From Chloropicon primus (taxonomy: Eukaryota > Chlorophyta > Chloropicophyceae > Chloropicales > Chloropicaceae), in NCBI GenBank assembly GCA_023205875.1, contig CP060754.1:868001-932000 (forward strand): a stretch of DNA of 64,000 nt, in the 5' to 3' direction. Shown here piece by piece: positions 21,653 to 31,083 of this stretch. The notes beneath the pieces are model-generated. The model worked only from the letters and a program-made list of their open reading frames with translations, was not told the origin of the DNA and searched no databases. Position 1 is the stretch's first letter; the number at the start of each line of letters is the position of its first letter. A program made the position numbers and the translations under genes.

Positions 21653-22972
21653 CTAAAGAACAGCGACAAGCAACTCCGACGAAACGTCTCCGTTCATAGT
21701 CTTCCCGTGATCCTGGAAGAAGAGCACAAGCTCTTTGATGAACAGCTTTGCGGCGTTGTTCTCTCGTCGTTCCTTGACTTGTGCCAAAAAACACTTCCAA
21801 GATCCAGACAGGTCGTACTCGTCTGCCAGGATAAGAGCTGTCATCAAGCTTTGGCTAGATTCCCTAATCCGAAGATCCATCGCGCAAGGCCGATTCATTA
21901 CGCCCCTCTTGTAGGCTTGGGGGTTATCGTTGTCGCAGCCCGTGCTCGAGCACCTGTGACACTTGTCAGTCAAAAGGAGAGGAGCCCAGTCCCTTAAATA
22001 GATCGTGATGGCTTCGTCGAGGAGTTGCGTGACCGTATCAGCCCGCAGGAACCGACCCGCGTCGAGGAGGGAGTCAAAAGTGCAGACGTCAAGGGGTGCC
22101 GTCGTTTGCCTCGTCGCCCTCGTTATACGGGCTACTATCGTGACCCTGTCGTCGACGATGTAGCCCTTGCTGGGATTGAACAGGTCCCCAATCTCAACAC
22201 GGGTCCGGAATCCCCAGCTCCCCATCGTGATGGTGAAGGACTGTCGCCCTTGGTACTTTTTGGTCATGCCGGGGTCCTTGTGGTTCACCAGGGACAGCTC
22301 GAAGCACGTGAACCGGCTCCAGCACTGCGGCAGAGTGGCCAAGTTTTCGGCTAGTTCTAGGAAAACGGACAAGCGGTCACGATCGTCCGCGTTGCTGTCT
22401 TTGTCTTTGAGGTGCATCGCGACACGCCACTTGCAGCCGGCGGCGACGAATTCGGGGGATTTGATTCCCGGCGCCTCCACTTTGCTCAGCCCGGCAGGAT
22501 CCCAAGTGAACGTCGCGCCCTCCAGAGAATCCTTCATCGAAAGCTTGAGGGGAAACCTGTTAAACAGACCGGCGAGGTCTTGAGCCTTGCAGAAAGTGGA
22601 GCTGTACAGCAGAGACACGACTTCCACGAGGGCTTTCCACCTCCCTGCCGTGAAGAGCTCCTCCGGAAGTTTCATGTGCGCGGCGCGATACGACGTCGAA
22701 GTCGACTCCTCCTCCTCCTCCGCTTCCCCTGAAGCCTGAAGGCTGAGGGCCGACAAGTCGTCTCGCGTGCCCTCGAAAACGAAGTCGCGCACCAGGCCAC
22801 TCCTCTGCGCCATGTACATCGCGTCCAGGTACATCTTATCGTCCTTGTAGCTCACGATGAGCGAGGCGTGCGGACTCGGCTCGCAAAAGGCTCTGAAAGG
22901 AGGAGGCTCCTCCTGGTTTCCGTCCCCCCCCCTCATCGTGAGACCTCGCCCGGGATGAAAAGTCCACTCCAC
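21653..22972 (-). CDS. MATH/TRAF-like domain protein
   Basis: Intronless, 439 residues. A MATH domain of the USP7/BPM type spans roughly residues 145-290: FTWDPAGLSKV, then CKWRVAMHLKDKD, then VFLELAENLATLPQCWSRF, FTITMGSWGF, and the end IGDLFNPSKGYIVDDRVTI. The N-terminal about 100 residues (SPHASLIVSYKDDKMYLDAM) may be a divergent BTB fold; the acidic linker is EEEEES. The C-terminal 130 residues are helical with a Cys cluster (CHRCSSTGC). MATH domains bind degrons, often for Cul3 ligases, so a substrate-adaptor role is plausible but inferred. Shares a divergent intergenic region with CCT3. Confidence 0.7.
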   Translation of the reverse strand: MEWTFHPGRGLTMRGGDGNQEEPPPFRAFCEPSPHASLIVSYKDDKMYLDAMYMAQRSGLVRDFVFEGTRDDLSALSLQASGEAEEEEESTSTSYRAAHMKLPEELFTAGRWKALVEVVSLLYSSTFCKAQDLAGLFNRFPLKLSMKDSLEGATFTWDPAGLSKVEAPGIKSPEFVAAGCKWRVAMHLKDKDSNADDRDRLSVFLELAENLATLPQCWSRFTCFELSLVNHKDPGMTKKYQGRQSFTITMGSWGFRTRVEIGDLFNPSKGYIVDDRVTIVARITRATRQTTAPLDVCTFDSLLDAGRFLRADTVTQLLDEAITIYLRDWAPLLLTDKCHRCSSTGCDNDNPQAYKRGVMNRPCAMDLRIRESSQSLMTALILADEYDLSGSWKCFLAQVKERRENNAAKLFIKELVLFFQDHGKTMNGDVSSELLVAVL

Positions 22973-23274
22973 CTCTCCCCTCCCCTCCCTCTCCTCCCTC
23001 TAAAACCTAAAACCTAAAACCTAAAATCTCCGCGCCTCCATTTTTTTGAAAACTCCGGGAGAACGAGTACCTTGGCGTTTGCGCACAACACAAGAGACGA
23101 CGGACGGACGACGTGCGACCGAGACGGGGCACGAGGAAAAGGGGACGACAAGGTGAGGGGCGAAAGCGGCGTCGGGTGATGTGATCTTTCCCTCCGTCTC
23201 TTCTCTTCGCGCGAGGGGGTTCGACGGGAAAGGGCTTTTTTGGCTTGCTTTTTGTTCTTCTCCAAGTGATCTAA

Positions 23275-23307
<33 letters not shown>

Positions 23308-23417
23308 CACTCGCTCCCTGTTATTCTTCTTCTTCGTCTTCTTGCTGTTGCTGTTGCTTTTCCTGTTCGTGTTCCTCTTCTCTTGCTCCGCCTGTTTGTG
23401 GGCAGACAAAAGCAATC
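22973..23417. promoter_or_regulatory. Divergent promoter, MATH gene / CCT3, with telomere-like repeat and likely 5'-UTR intron
   Basis: 445 bp. Holds four tandem CTAAAAC units at 23000-23027 (TTTTAGG on the other strand), a (CA)n run at about 23278-23307 and a pyrimidine-rich stretch ending TGTGGGCAG at 23404. A donor-like AAG|GTGAGG at about 23151 suggests a 5'-UTR intron of CCT3. Confidence 0.55.
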
Positions 23418-25082
23418 ATGCAAGCACCTGTGATGGTTCTGCAGCAGAACACCCAGCGTGAGCAGGGGAGGAAGGCTCAGCTCGGGAACGTGACCGCGGC
23501 GAAGGCTATCGCCGATATCGTGAGGACGACTTTGGGCCCGAGGTCTATGCTGAAGATGCTTCTGGACGCGAACGGAAGCATCGTGCTCACGAACGACGGA
23601 AACGCCATCTTGCGCGAGATCGACGTGACCCACCCCGCCGCGAAGAGCATGATCGAGCTGAGCAGGACCCAGGACGAGGAGGTCGGGGACGGAACGACTT
23701 CTGTCATTATCCTCGCCGGAGAGCTCCTTTACGCTGCCATCCCTTTCTTGGAGAAGCAGTACCACCCCACCGTGATCGTGAGGGGCTATATGAAGGCCCT
23801 CGAGGACGCCGTCAAGGCCGTGGACGACCTTTGCTTCCCTATCGAGATCAAGAACAGGGAACAGATGCTCAGGCTGGTCCAGAGCTGCATCGGCACCAAG
23901 TTCACCCACAGGTTCGGAACCCTCATCTCAGAGCTCGCTTTGGACGCGGTGCTGTGCGTCGCGAACGACCTCGGCGACGGCAAGATGGAGGTGGACATCA
24001 AGAAGTACGCCAAAATCGAGAAGCTCCCTGGCGGATCCCTGGAAGACTGCGAGGTCCTCAAGGGTGTGATGTTCAGCAAGGACGTCGTTCTGCCAGGTCG
24101 CATGAAGAGGAAGATCGAGAACCCAAGGATCCTGCTCATGGACTGCCCCTTGGAGTACAAGAAGGGAGAGAACCAGACGAACGTCGAGATCACCAAGGAG
24201 GAAGACTGGGCTGCCCTCCTGAAGGCCGAGGAGGAGTGGATTGATCAGATGTGCCAGATGATCATCAAGTTCAAGCCGGACTTGGTCGTGACCGAAAAGG
24301 GTCTCAGTGATCTCGCTGCTGTCTACTTTGCCAGAGCCGGCGTGACCGCCATTCGCCGCTTGAGGAAGACGGACAACAACCGTATCGCCAGAGCCTCTGG
24401 GGCGACTATCGTCCACAGAGCGTCCGAGATCAAGGAGAGTGACATCGGTACCGGAGCTGGTCTCTTCGAGGTGAAGAAGGTCGGGGATGAGTACTTCACC
24501 TTCATCGTGGACTGCAAGGAGCCAAAGGCATGCTCGGTCGTCCTCCGTGGCGCAAGCAAGGACGTTCTCAACGAGGTCGAGAGAAACCTTCACGACGCCA
24601 TGGGAGTGGCCAGAAACGTAGTTCAGGACCCTAGACTCGTGCCAGGAGGTGGAGCTGTTGAGATGGCCGTCGCCAAGGCGCTCAGCGACAAGGCGAGCGC
24701 TATCGAGGGCACGGAGTCCCTTCCATACCTTGCCGTGGGCGAAGCCCTGGAAGTCATTCCAAGGACGCTCGCTCAGAACTGCGGCGCGAACATCATTAGA
24801 ACCCTGACCAAGTTGCGTGCGCAGCACGCCGATGGAAACGACACCTTTGGCATCGACGGAAACCTTGGAACTGTTGTGGACATGAAGGTCTTGGGAGTGT
24901 GGGAGCCTTACGCGGTCAAGGTTCAAACGTTCAAGACTGCTCTCGAGTCTGCCACCCTGCTTCTTAGAATTGACGACATTGTGAGCGGAATTCAGAAGAA
25001 GGCGGGAGGGCCAAGTGCCCCAAGAGGACCCCAGATCGAGGACGGAGAGAACGTGGATTCCGAGAGGGCACTTGCGGAGTAA
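23418..25082 (+). CDS. CCT3: T-complex protein 1 subunit gamma
   Basis: Group II cytosolic chaperonin subunit, 554 residues from the ATG at 23418 (MQAPVMVLQQNTQREQGRK). An in-frame open stretch to 23181 is Cys/Ser/His-rich 5' leader and not conserved. CCT-gamma hallmarks: the N-terminus VLxxNTxRExGRKxQ, TTLGPRSMLKMLLDANG, VLTNDGNAILREIDV, DEEVGDGTTSVIILAGE and LVPGGGAVEM. The subunit works in the hetero-octameric TRiC ring folding actin, tubulin and WD40 proteins. Intronless coding region. It converges on PUS1 with 105 bp between stops. Confidence 0.93.
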   Translation: MQAPVMVLQQNTQREQGRKAQLGNVTAAKAIADIVRTTLGPRSMLKMLLDANGSIVLTNDGNAILREIDVTHPAAKSMIELSRTQDEEVGDGTTSVIILAGELLYAAIPFLEKQYHPTVIVRGYMKALEDAVKAVDDLCFPIEIKNREQMLRLVQSCIGTKFTHRFGTLISELALDAVLCVANDLGDGKMEVDIKKYAKIEKLPGGSLEDCEVLKGVMFSKDVVLPGRMKRKIENPRILLMDCPLEYKKGENQTNVEITKEEDWAALLKAEEEWIDQMCQMIIKFKPDLVVTEKGLSDLAAVYFARAGVTAIRRLRKTDNNRIARASGATIVHRASEIKESDIGTGAGLFEVKKVGDEYFTFIVDCKEPKACSVVLRGASKDVLNEVERNLHDAMGVARNVVQDPRLVPGGGAVEMAVAKALSDKASAIEGTESLPYLAVGEALEVIPRTLAQNCGANIIRTLTKLRAQHADGNDTFGIDGNLGTVVDMKVLGVWEPYAVKVQTFKTALESATLLLRIDDIVSGIQKKAGGPSAPRGPQIEDGENVDSERALAE

Positions 25083-25187
25083 GACTTTGTGTTTGTACTT
25101 TTATTTTGGGGCGAAGATCCAGATTAATTTCTAAATTCCATTTGGAATCAATGAATAACTTTATGAAAAGCTCCCCTCCCAACGAGC

Positions 25188-26498
25188 TTAGGCTTCTTTG
25201 GGCGGTGCCTCTCGTGTTTCCTCTGGCGACTTTTTCCCATTCCCAGAAAACTCAGCGTGGATTGCTTCCCACTTTGAAAATTGATACAATTCGTCTTTCA
25301 AGCCCCTGAGCCACGTCGAGACGTCGTCGTTGAACTCCTCGCTCTCCACAATGTTGCGATCGATCGTGGTCCTCTTGAAATCATTGATCGTGTCCACAAA
25401 TCGGTCTCTGGAGAGATCACCGTGAAGGTGCCCGTGCTTCTTGTTGTAAGAGTTGAACACGCACTCCTCCAAGTACAGTGGAAACTCCGGCGCGACAGGA
25501 ACATTGAACTTCTTCCTTGATGCCAGAGCAAGACCCAAGACGCTCTCAGGGGCGATGTTCCTGCTGATGGCCAAGGCAAGCCCGATCATCTTTCTGATCT
25601 GATGGTAAAGGAAGCTCTGTCCAAGGACTTCGCACTTGACGTAGGTCTCTCCGTTCAGTTCGAACGTCTCCGTCTTCCAGTTGAGGATGTATCTCTGTGC
25701 TTGAGGCTCGTTCCAAGCCTTTCCCTTGGTGAAGCTGTGGAAATTGTGAGTTCCCTCGTACTCCTTGAGGATCCTGTTGAAGCGCTCGAGGATCTCCTCC
25801 TCCCTTGCCCGTCCCGTCTCCTCCCCTGTGGTGGCCCCTCCAGGGCCAGAGCCCTCGGACGTCTTCTGACGCTTGTTCCCCCTCACGGGGTGAGAAGGGT
25901 CGAGTGCCCACAGGGGCAAAACGTAACCGTACCTTCTCCTGTCGCACATCTTCCTCGCGCAGAAACCGTTGGTCACCCTGAAGTACCCGAAGACTCTGAC
26001 GTCATCCGGCAGCTTCTCATTGATGCGCTCCACGATGCCTTCAGGCTCGAGAACCATCTTGAGCGACACCACGTTGCACGCAGCGCTAACCCCCTTGTCA
26101 GTCCTAGCAGCGCGCATCCACGAGATCTTCTGCAGCTCACCAAAGTTATTGTCCGAGATCCCACCCGCCTCATGTATAGCCTTCTCCAGGACGTCCTCGA
26201 TCGTGTGAGCACCAGGATTCCGCTGCATGCCCTGGTAGGCCGCACCGTAGTACCCGATGTACAGAGCAACCTTCCGCTTCTTCATCTTGTTGATCTTTTG
26301 CCCTGCGGCATTCGTCTCGTACTCCCTCCCCGTCTCCGTGTTCAAAGTCTGCCCCATCTCGTTCGTCACATGAGAACGAGCACTCCCCTCCTTTGCTTCC
26401 ACGGCCTCGTTCTTCACCTCAGCTGCTTCCTCCTCCTTTGCTTCCATGGCCTCGTTCTTCACCGCCTCGTTCACCTCGCCATCACCAGTCGCCGCCAT
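25188..26498 (-). CDS. PUS1: tRNA pseudouridine synthase PUS1 (TruA family)
   Basis: 436 residues from the ATG at 26498 (AAGATGGCGG context); the frame stays open to 26624 but that part overlaps the promoter shared with DDX55. The first about 70 residues are acidic with a repeated EAVKNEAMEAKEEE-like unit. The catalytic domain starts KRKVALYIGYYGAAYQGMQ, with the catalytic Asp (about residue 134) in RAARTDKGVSA, FRVTNGFCARKMCDRRRYGY and the YHQIRKMIGL motif. It converts uridines 27/28 and others in tRNA, and U2 snRNA in yeast, to pseudouridine. Intronless. The presence of RAARTDKGVSA rather than the PUS3 variant supports PUS1. Confidence 0.9.
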   Translation of the reverse strand: MAATGDGEVNEAVKNEAMEAKEEEAAEVKNEAVEAKEGSARSHVTNEMGQTLNTETGREYETNAAGQKINKMKKRKVALYIGYYGAAYQGMQRNPGAHTIEDVLEKAIHEAGGISDNNFGELQKISWMRAARTDKGVSAACNVVSLKMVLEPEGIVERINEKLPDDVRVFGYFRVTNGFCARKMCDRRRYGYVLPLWALDPSHPVRGNKRQKTSEGSGPGGATTGEETGRAREEEILERFNRILKEYEGTHNFHSFTKGKAWNEPQAQRYILNWKTETFELNGETYVKCEVLGQSFLYHQIRKMIGLALAISRNIAPESVLGLALASRKKFNVPVAPEFPLYLEECVFNSYNKKHGHLHGDLSRDRFVDTINDFKRTTIDRNIVESEEFNDDVSTWLRGLKDELYQFSKWEAIHAEFSGNGKKSPEETREAPPKEA

Positions 26499-26707
26499 CT
26501 TGGCTCTTTTTCTCCCTCGCGCGAGCCCGAGAGGTCTGCAGAGTTCGGAGGGGGAGGAGAGTGGTCGGAGGGGGAACAAGGCGAGGGAAGGGGTGCGCCG
26601 TCGCGAGTTGTGCGGCAATTCCATCGGCAGCCTTTGCTTTGATCGGTCGAAGGTTTTGACCCACGGAATCGTCGAAGAACGAAGCGGAGAGGCGTTGGAG
26701 GACTCCG

Positions 26708-28660
26708 ATGGGGAAGGAAGGGGGAGCCAAGGGGGCCGGGGGGGGTGACGGTGGGAAGAAAGATCACCAGGGGACGAGGCTGTTCTCGGACTTCGAGGAA
26801 ATCAGCACAGAAACTGCGGAAGTCTTGGCCAAGGACGGTTTCACAAGGGCATCGCCAGTCCAGGAGGCGACGATCCCTCTTTTGCTCAGTCACAAGGACG
26901 TCACCGTGGAAGCGTGCACGGGGAGTGGCAAGACCTTCGCGTTCATCGTGCCCGTGGTGGAGATACTGAGGAAGCTGCACCGGGGGCGCCACCAGCAGCA
27001 CAAGGAGGGAGGGGGTGAGAAAGCGAGGAGGAGGGGCAACAAGATCATTGCCCTGGTCGTTTCCCCCACTCGGGAGCTCGCGGGTCAGATTTACAAGGTA
27101 GCCAAGCCCCTGGTGGAAAGCGTGGGCCAGGGCGCGGGTGCCGAGCTCGTGGTGGGGGGATCCAGCAACGCGGAGGAGGACGCCGCAAGGATAGAGGCCA
27201 GCGGGGCCGAGGTTCTCATAGGAACTCCCGGGCGGTTGTACGACCTTATCTGCATCTGCGGGAAGGTGGACATGAAGCAGCTGGAGATCTTGGTCTTGGA
27301 CGAGGCGGACAGAATTTTGGACGAGGGCTTCAAGCAGCAGATCAGTAGCATACTGGGGAGTCTGCCGAAGCAGAGGCGCACGGGCCTGTTCTCTGCGACG
27401 CAGACCGAGGAAGTGAAGCAACTGGCGAGGGCGGGGCTCAGAAACCCCTTTAGGGTTGTGGTCAGGCAGCAATTTCGGGCCGCGGGAAGGGGCCAGGGAA
27501 AGCCTTCCACGAGCTCCAGCGCCAAGGACAAGATTCCCTGCGCCGAGGTGAGAGTCCCGTCGCAGCTGAGTTTGCAGTACGCGGTCTGCAGCCCCAAGGA
27601 GAAGCTGGCGATGCTCGTCAAGTACATCAGGGATTTCAAGGGGGAAAAGGGAATCGTCTATCTTCTCACGTGCGCCTGCGTTGAGTTCTGCGCCAAGGCG
27701 CTCAAGGGTTGTGGCCTGCTGGGGGGGCACAACATCTGGCCCCTGCACGGGAGAATGAAACAGGGCGCCAGGAACGCGGCGTTGAAGTCGTTCACGGAGT
27801 CCAAGAGCGGCGTGCTTCTGTGCACCGACGTGGCTGCCAGGGGCCTGGACATCCCTTCCGTGCAGTGGATCGTTCAGCTGGACCCTCCGCAGGATCCCTC
27901 CTTCTTCATTCACAGGGTTGGGAGGACGGCAAGGATGGGCCAGAGCGGCCGGGCGATTCTCTTCCTGCACAGCAACGAGGAAACTTATGTGCCCTTTTTG
28001 CAGAAGAGGAAGGTTCCCATCAGCGAAAAGGTGAATCTGAAGTGCTGCGAGGAGGACTTGTCGGGGATCATAAGGAAGATGAACGAGCGGGACAGGGACA
28101 TGCTCGACAAATCCATCCGGGCGTTCGTGACGTACATCCGGGCGTACACGGAGCACCAGTGCCAGTACATATTCCGGCTCAAGGAGCTCGACGTGGGCCA
28201 CCTCGGTAACTTCTTCGCCCTGCTGAGGCTCCCAAAGATGAAGGAGATCAAGAAGATTCCCGGCGCCCTGCTGGAGAATTTCCAGCCCTCCCAGGTGGAC
28301 CCCGCTGGCGTGCCTTACCTGGACAAGTCGAGGGAAAAGCAGCGCCAGGAGAAGCTCGAGAGGGAAGCGGAGGCTCAGGCCAAGGCGAAGATCGAGAGGG
28401 AAGAGGAGAAGAAGCGAAGGCAGAAGATTCACCAGAATGAGAAGAGGCTGCCGTCAGCCAAGAGGCACAAGATTGACGCCCTGCAGGACGATCTCGAGCT
28501 CGAGGAGGACTGGAAGCTCTTCAAAAAGCTCAAGAAGGGGAAGATCACTGAAGAGGAGTACGATGTTCAGGTCAAGGAGAGCCGCGAAGACATCCAGAAG
28601 CAGATGGACAAGAAGAGGAAGAAGAAACGGAAGAACAAGCGCGGTAGCAGGGAGGCTTGA
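26708..28660 (+). CDS. DDX55: DEAD-box RNA helicase DDX55/Spb4
   Basis: 650 residues, intronless, nucleolar helicase for 60S subunit maturation. Helicase motifs in order: Q motif near residues 45-53, motif I EACTGSGKT (69-76), PTREL, TPGR, DEAD at about 196, SAT in GLFSATQTEEV, CTDVAARGLDIP and HRVGRTARMG. Specific to the Spb4/DDX55 branch are the CACVEFCAKAL segment, the AFVTYIRAYTEHQCQYIF helix and ALLRLPKMKEI. The C-terminus is a long Lys/Arg/Glu helix with nuclear-localisation clusters. Divergent from PUS1, sharing about 210 bp of upstream DNA. Confidence 0.93.
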   Translation: MGKEGGAKGAGGGDGGKKDHQGTRLFSDFEEISTETAEVLAKDGFTRASPVQEATIPLLLSHKDVTVEACTGSGKTFAFIVPVVEILRKLHRGRHQQHKEGGGEKARRRGNKIIALVVSPTRELAGQIYKVAKPLVESVGQGAGAELVVGGSSNAEEDAARIEASGAEVLIGTPGRLYDLICICGKVDMKQLEILVLDEADRILDEGFKQQISSILGSLPKQRRTGLFSATQTEEVKQLARAGLRNPFRVVVRQQFRAAGRGQGKPSTSSSAKDKIPCAEVRVPSQLSLQYAVCSPKEKLAMLVKYIRDFKGEKGIVYLLTCACVEFCAKALKGCGLLGGHNIWPLHGRMKQGARNAALKSFTESKSGVLLCTDVAARGLDIPSVQWIVQLDPPQDPSFFIHRVGRTARMGQSGRAILFLHSNEETYVPFLQKRKVPISEKVNLKCCEEDLSGIIRKMNERDRDMLDKSIRAFVTYIRAYTEHQCQYIFRLKELDVGHLGNFFALLRLPKMKEIKKIPGALLENFQPSQVDPAGVPYLDKSREKQRQEKLEREAEAQAKAKIEREEEKKRRQKIHQNEKRLPSAKRHKIDALQDDLELEEDWKLFKKLKKGKITEEEYDVQVKESREDIQKQMDKKRKKKRKNKRGSREA

Positions 28661-28742
28661 AACCCCTTTGGCGCGTTCATCAAACTCCATTTAGAGATTA
28701 TATTAGCTTTTCTCTCCCTCTCTCCTCTCTTGACATTGACAT

Positions 28743-28771
28743 ACCCCTAACGCCCTAACCCCCTAACGCCC
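28743..28771. repeat. Telomere-like CCCTAAC tandem motif
   Basis: Three 8-bp units CCTAAC(G/C)C in the spacer upstream of the thioesterase gene, followed by a poly(A) stretch at about 28776-28788. Confidence 0.75.
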
Positions 28772-28833
28772 ATTCAAAAAAAAAAAAAACGCTCGCGGTC
28801 GAGGGAAGGAGGAAGTGGAGGAGCGCGCGCGCG

Positions 28834-30026
28834 ATGGCGGAGAAGGATTGGTTGCCGTACTATCAGCCCGTGGAGAACCCGAAGGTTCGCCTGTTCGCGT
28901 TCCACTGGGCGGGCGGGTCCGCCTCGTCGTACAACGGCGCGGCGTGGAGGGAGTTGCCGGAAGGGGTGGAGGTCCTGGCCGTGCAGCTTCCGGGTCGAGA
29001 GAAGAGGGGGGGAGAGAGGACGCCGAGCACGGCTCAGGAGGCCGCTCGGCTGACCGTGAAGGCGTTGTCGAGGTTCTTCGTCAAGGGGGGCGTCCCTACC
29101 GCGATCTTCGCGCACTCGATGGTGGGTTCTTCCCTCGAATCTAACTTGTTGTTTCCTCTCGGCAGCTAAGACTGACCACGGGCCCCTTATTCGCCTCCTT
29201 CCGCTCCGCAGGGAACGTGGGTCGCGTTCGAGTTCGTTCGCGAGTTGCGCAAGCAGAACCTCCAGCTCCCCGAGTTGATGATCGTCTCGAACCTCGCCGC
29301 CCCCCAGACCGAGGAGTCGTCCCGGCCATGGAGGAGGAACGCGAGCCTGACGGAAGACCAGTTCAAGGAAGAGTGCAGGGCTTGGGGTGTGAACGAGATC
29401 GTGATGAAGGACAACTTTTGGAAGAACTACCACCTTCCGTTCAGGCGCGATTTCACCATTTTCGACGAGTACAAGTACAAGGAGGAGGATCCCCTCGACA
29501 CGGCCGTTGTGTGCTTCCTGAGCGCGAAGGACCCGAGAATCACGAGGGAGTTGATGGCCCCGTGGTCCACCCAGTCGAAGAACAAGAGAGCGTTTGAGCT
29601 GGTGGACTTCCCCGGCGACCACTTTTACGTCCAGGACAGGAAAATCGTGCAAGACATTGTGAGAAAAGTGGGGGAGTACATGGCCAAGGTCCGGGACGGA
29701 GGCTACCCTCCAGAGCTCGAGCCGGAGCACGGGGGACAGGAGTTCTTGAACGAGGACGTTGTGAGGAAGATCAACTTGCTCGAAATTCTCGAGGAGGACT
29801 ACCCGGATGTCGACCCGCCCCCGGAAGACTGCGTAGGTAAGGAATGACACGAACTAACTTACACTACACCTTTATCTCTCGCGCTCTACGCCCGCTCGCC
29901 AACCGCAACAAAAAATGTGAAGAAAAATGCGCTGACCGACCGCGTCGTTCCTGCTGCCTCGCCACCTTCGGCCCCTCAGAGAAATGGACCGAGGACCAGA
30001 TCAGGGCCCACTTCTCGAGCGCTTGA
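28834..30026 (+). CDS. Type II thioesterase (RedJ/GrsT-like, alpha/beta hydrolase; 3 exons)
   Basis: Exons 28834-29121, 29212-29836 and 29980-30026 give 319 residues. Family start: RLFAFHWAGGSASSYNGAAW. The nucleophile is Ser95 in FAHSMGTWVAFEF, reconstituted across intron 1 (the G of the GxSxG-like motif is on exon 2). PLRRDFxxFxxY-like LPFRRDFTIFDEYKY and the catalytic His in DFPGDHFYV complete the set. These enzymes remove wrong or stalled acyl groups from carrier proteins of polyketide, nonribosomal-peptide or fatty-acid synthases. No synthase is in this window; large type I PKS genes are known in green algae, so a partner elsewhere is likely (inference). Exon 3 adds only a short KWTEDQIRAHFSSA tail. 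Convergent with GRXS16. Confidence 0.85.
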
Positions 30027-30106
30027 GGCGGCCGAGACTCTAACAGAAACTTTCGCAATCCATTCATTCATCGTCCCGCCCTGTCTCTGGGTCACCGCTC
30101 GCATCA

Positions 30107-31033
30107 TTACTCTGCCTCCTGCAGGGCGCCCACCAGCTCCCCCTTCTCGCTCATCTCGGTGATGATGTCCGCCCCGCCAATGAACTCGCCGTTCACGTAC
30201 ACCTGCGGGATCGTCGGCCAGTCCGAGTAGACCTTGATGGCCTCCCTCAGGCCCGGGTTGTAGAATTCGTCCAGTACGTTCACGGTCTCGTAGTCCACGT
30301 GGGTCTGGTTGAGGAGGGTGACCACCTGGTAGGAGAATCCGCACTCCGGCTGGGTCCGCGTGCCTTTGATGAAGGCCACGACCCTCTTGGTCTTGACCAG
30401 GCTGTCGATGAGCTTGTCCATGGGAACGAGGAGGTCGTCGGCGCCCTTTCCTGGCGTCAGCTTTATCTCCTCCTTGGCGCGCACCTTGGGCCTGTTCAGG
30501 ACCCACTGCCCCTCCCCTTTCATGTTCCCAACCGGAATGTTTCCCGTCTCCTCCGCGTAGCTCTCGATCCAGCTCTTCCACATCTGCTGCAGACTGTCCT
30601 TGCTGGCTCCAGGCATCTCAAGCACTTGGACAGAGTGCATTTTCTCCAGCTCCGTCTCCGCATGCCGCTCGATCGAATTCGATATCCTCCTGCTGAGGCC
30701 AATGTACTGCAGCTCCTCCCTCTCGTCGAACACCGCGTACACCCCAGGCGTGCTCGGGACCCAGTTGTCCAGCCCCTCAGCCTTCTTCAGGGGCTTGCTG
30801 CTGGCGTACTCTAGCTTGGGTATTCCACCTCCTTCCCCGCCCCCCCCGCCCGTTGCCCCATGTCGCCGAAGCCCAACCAGTCTCTCCCCCCTCCTGACCC
30901 ACGCCCCCACCCAATTAGGTACCCTCCCCCCCCCTCGACACACCGACACACCGACACCCCCTCTCATCCTTATCCGTTCTCTGATCCTTTGCTTCGCTTC
31001 CCGCCTTCGCCCTTCGCTTTGGAAGGACCCCAA
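30107..31033 (-). CDS. GRXS16: Plastid GIY-YIG/monothiol glutaredoxin fusion (GRXS16 type)
   Basis: 308 residues, intronless. A likely transit peptide covers about residues 1-70 (a second Met at 23 is an alternative start). The GIY-YIG nuclease-like domain lies at about 93-190: PGVYAVF (GVY 97-99) and LQYIGLSRR (YIG 110-112). The C-terminal glutaredoxin domain at about 203-305 has the monothiol site CGFS (Cys231), VDYETVNVLDE, the cis-Pro motif WPTIPQVYV and GGADI. This two-domain order is that of Arabidopsis GRXS16 (CXIP2), a chloroplast [2Fe-2S]-binding glutaredoxin. Shares a roughly 50-bp divergent gap with the coiled-coil gene. Confidence 0.93.
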   Translation of the reverse strand: MGSFQSEGRRREAKQRIRERIRMRGGVGVSVCRGGGRVPNWVGAWVRRGERLVGLRRHGATGGGGGEGGGIPKLEYASSKPLKKAEGLDNWVPSTPGVYAVFDEREELQYIGLSRRISNSIERHAETELEKMHSVQVLEMPGASKDSLQQMWKSWIESYAEETGNIPVGNMKGEGQWVLNRPKVRAKEEIKLTPGKGADDLLVPMDKLIDSLVKTKRVVAFIKGTRTQPECGFSYQVVTLLNQTHVDYETVNVLDEFYNPGLREAIKVYSDWPTIPQVYVNGEFIGGADIITEMSEKGELVGALQEAE

Positions 31034-31083
31034 GGACGGAGCGGAGGAGTGAGTAGGGGAGCGTCCCTCTCCTTTTGCTAATA

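Noticed and set aside
23181-23417. 79-codon extension of CCT3
   Set aside because: Low-complexity Cys/Ser/His run from a CA repeat; CCT-gamma starts at 23418 and an intron likely lies here in the 5' UTR.
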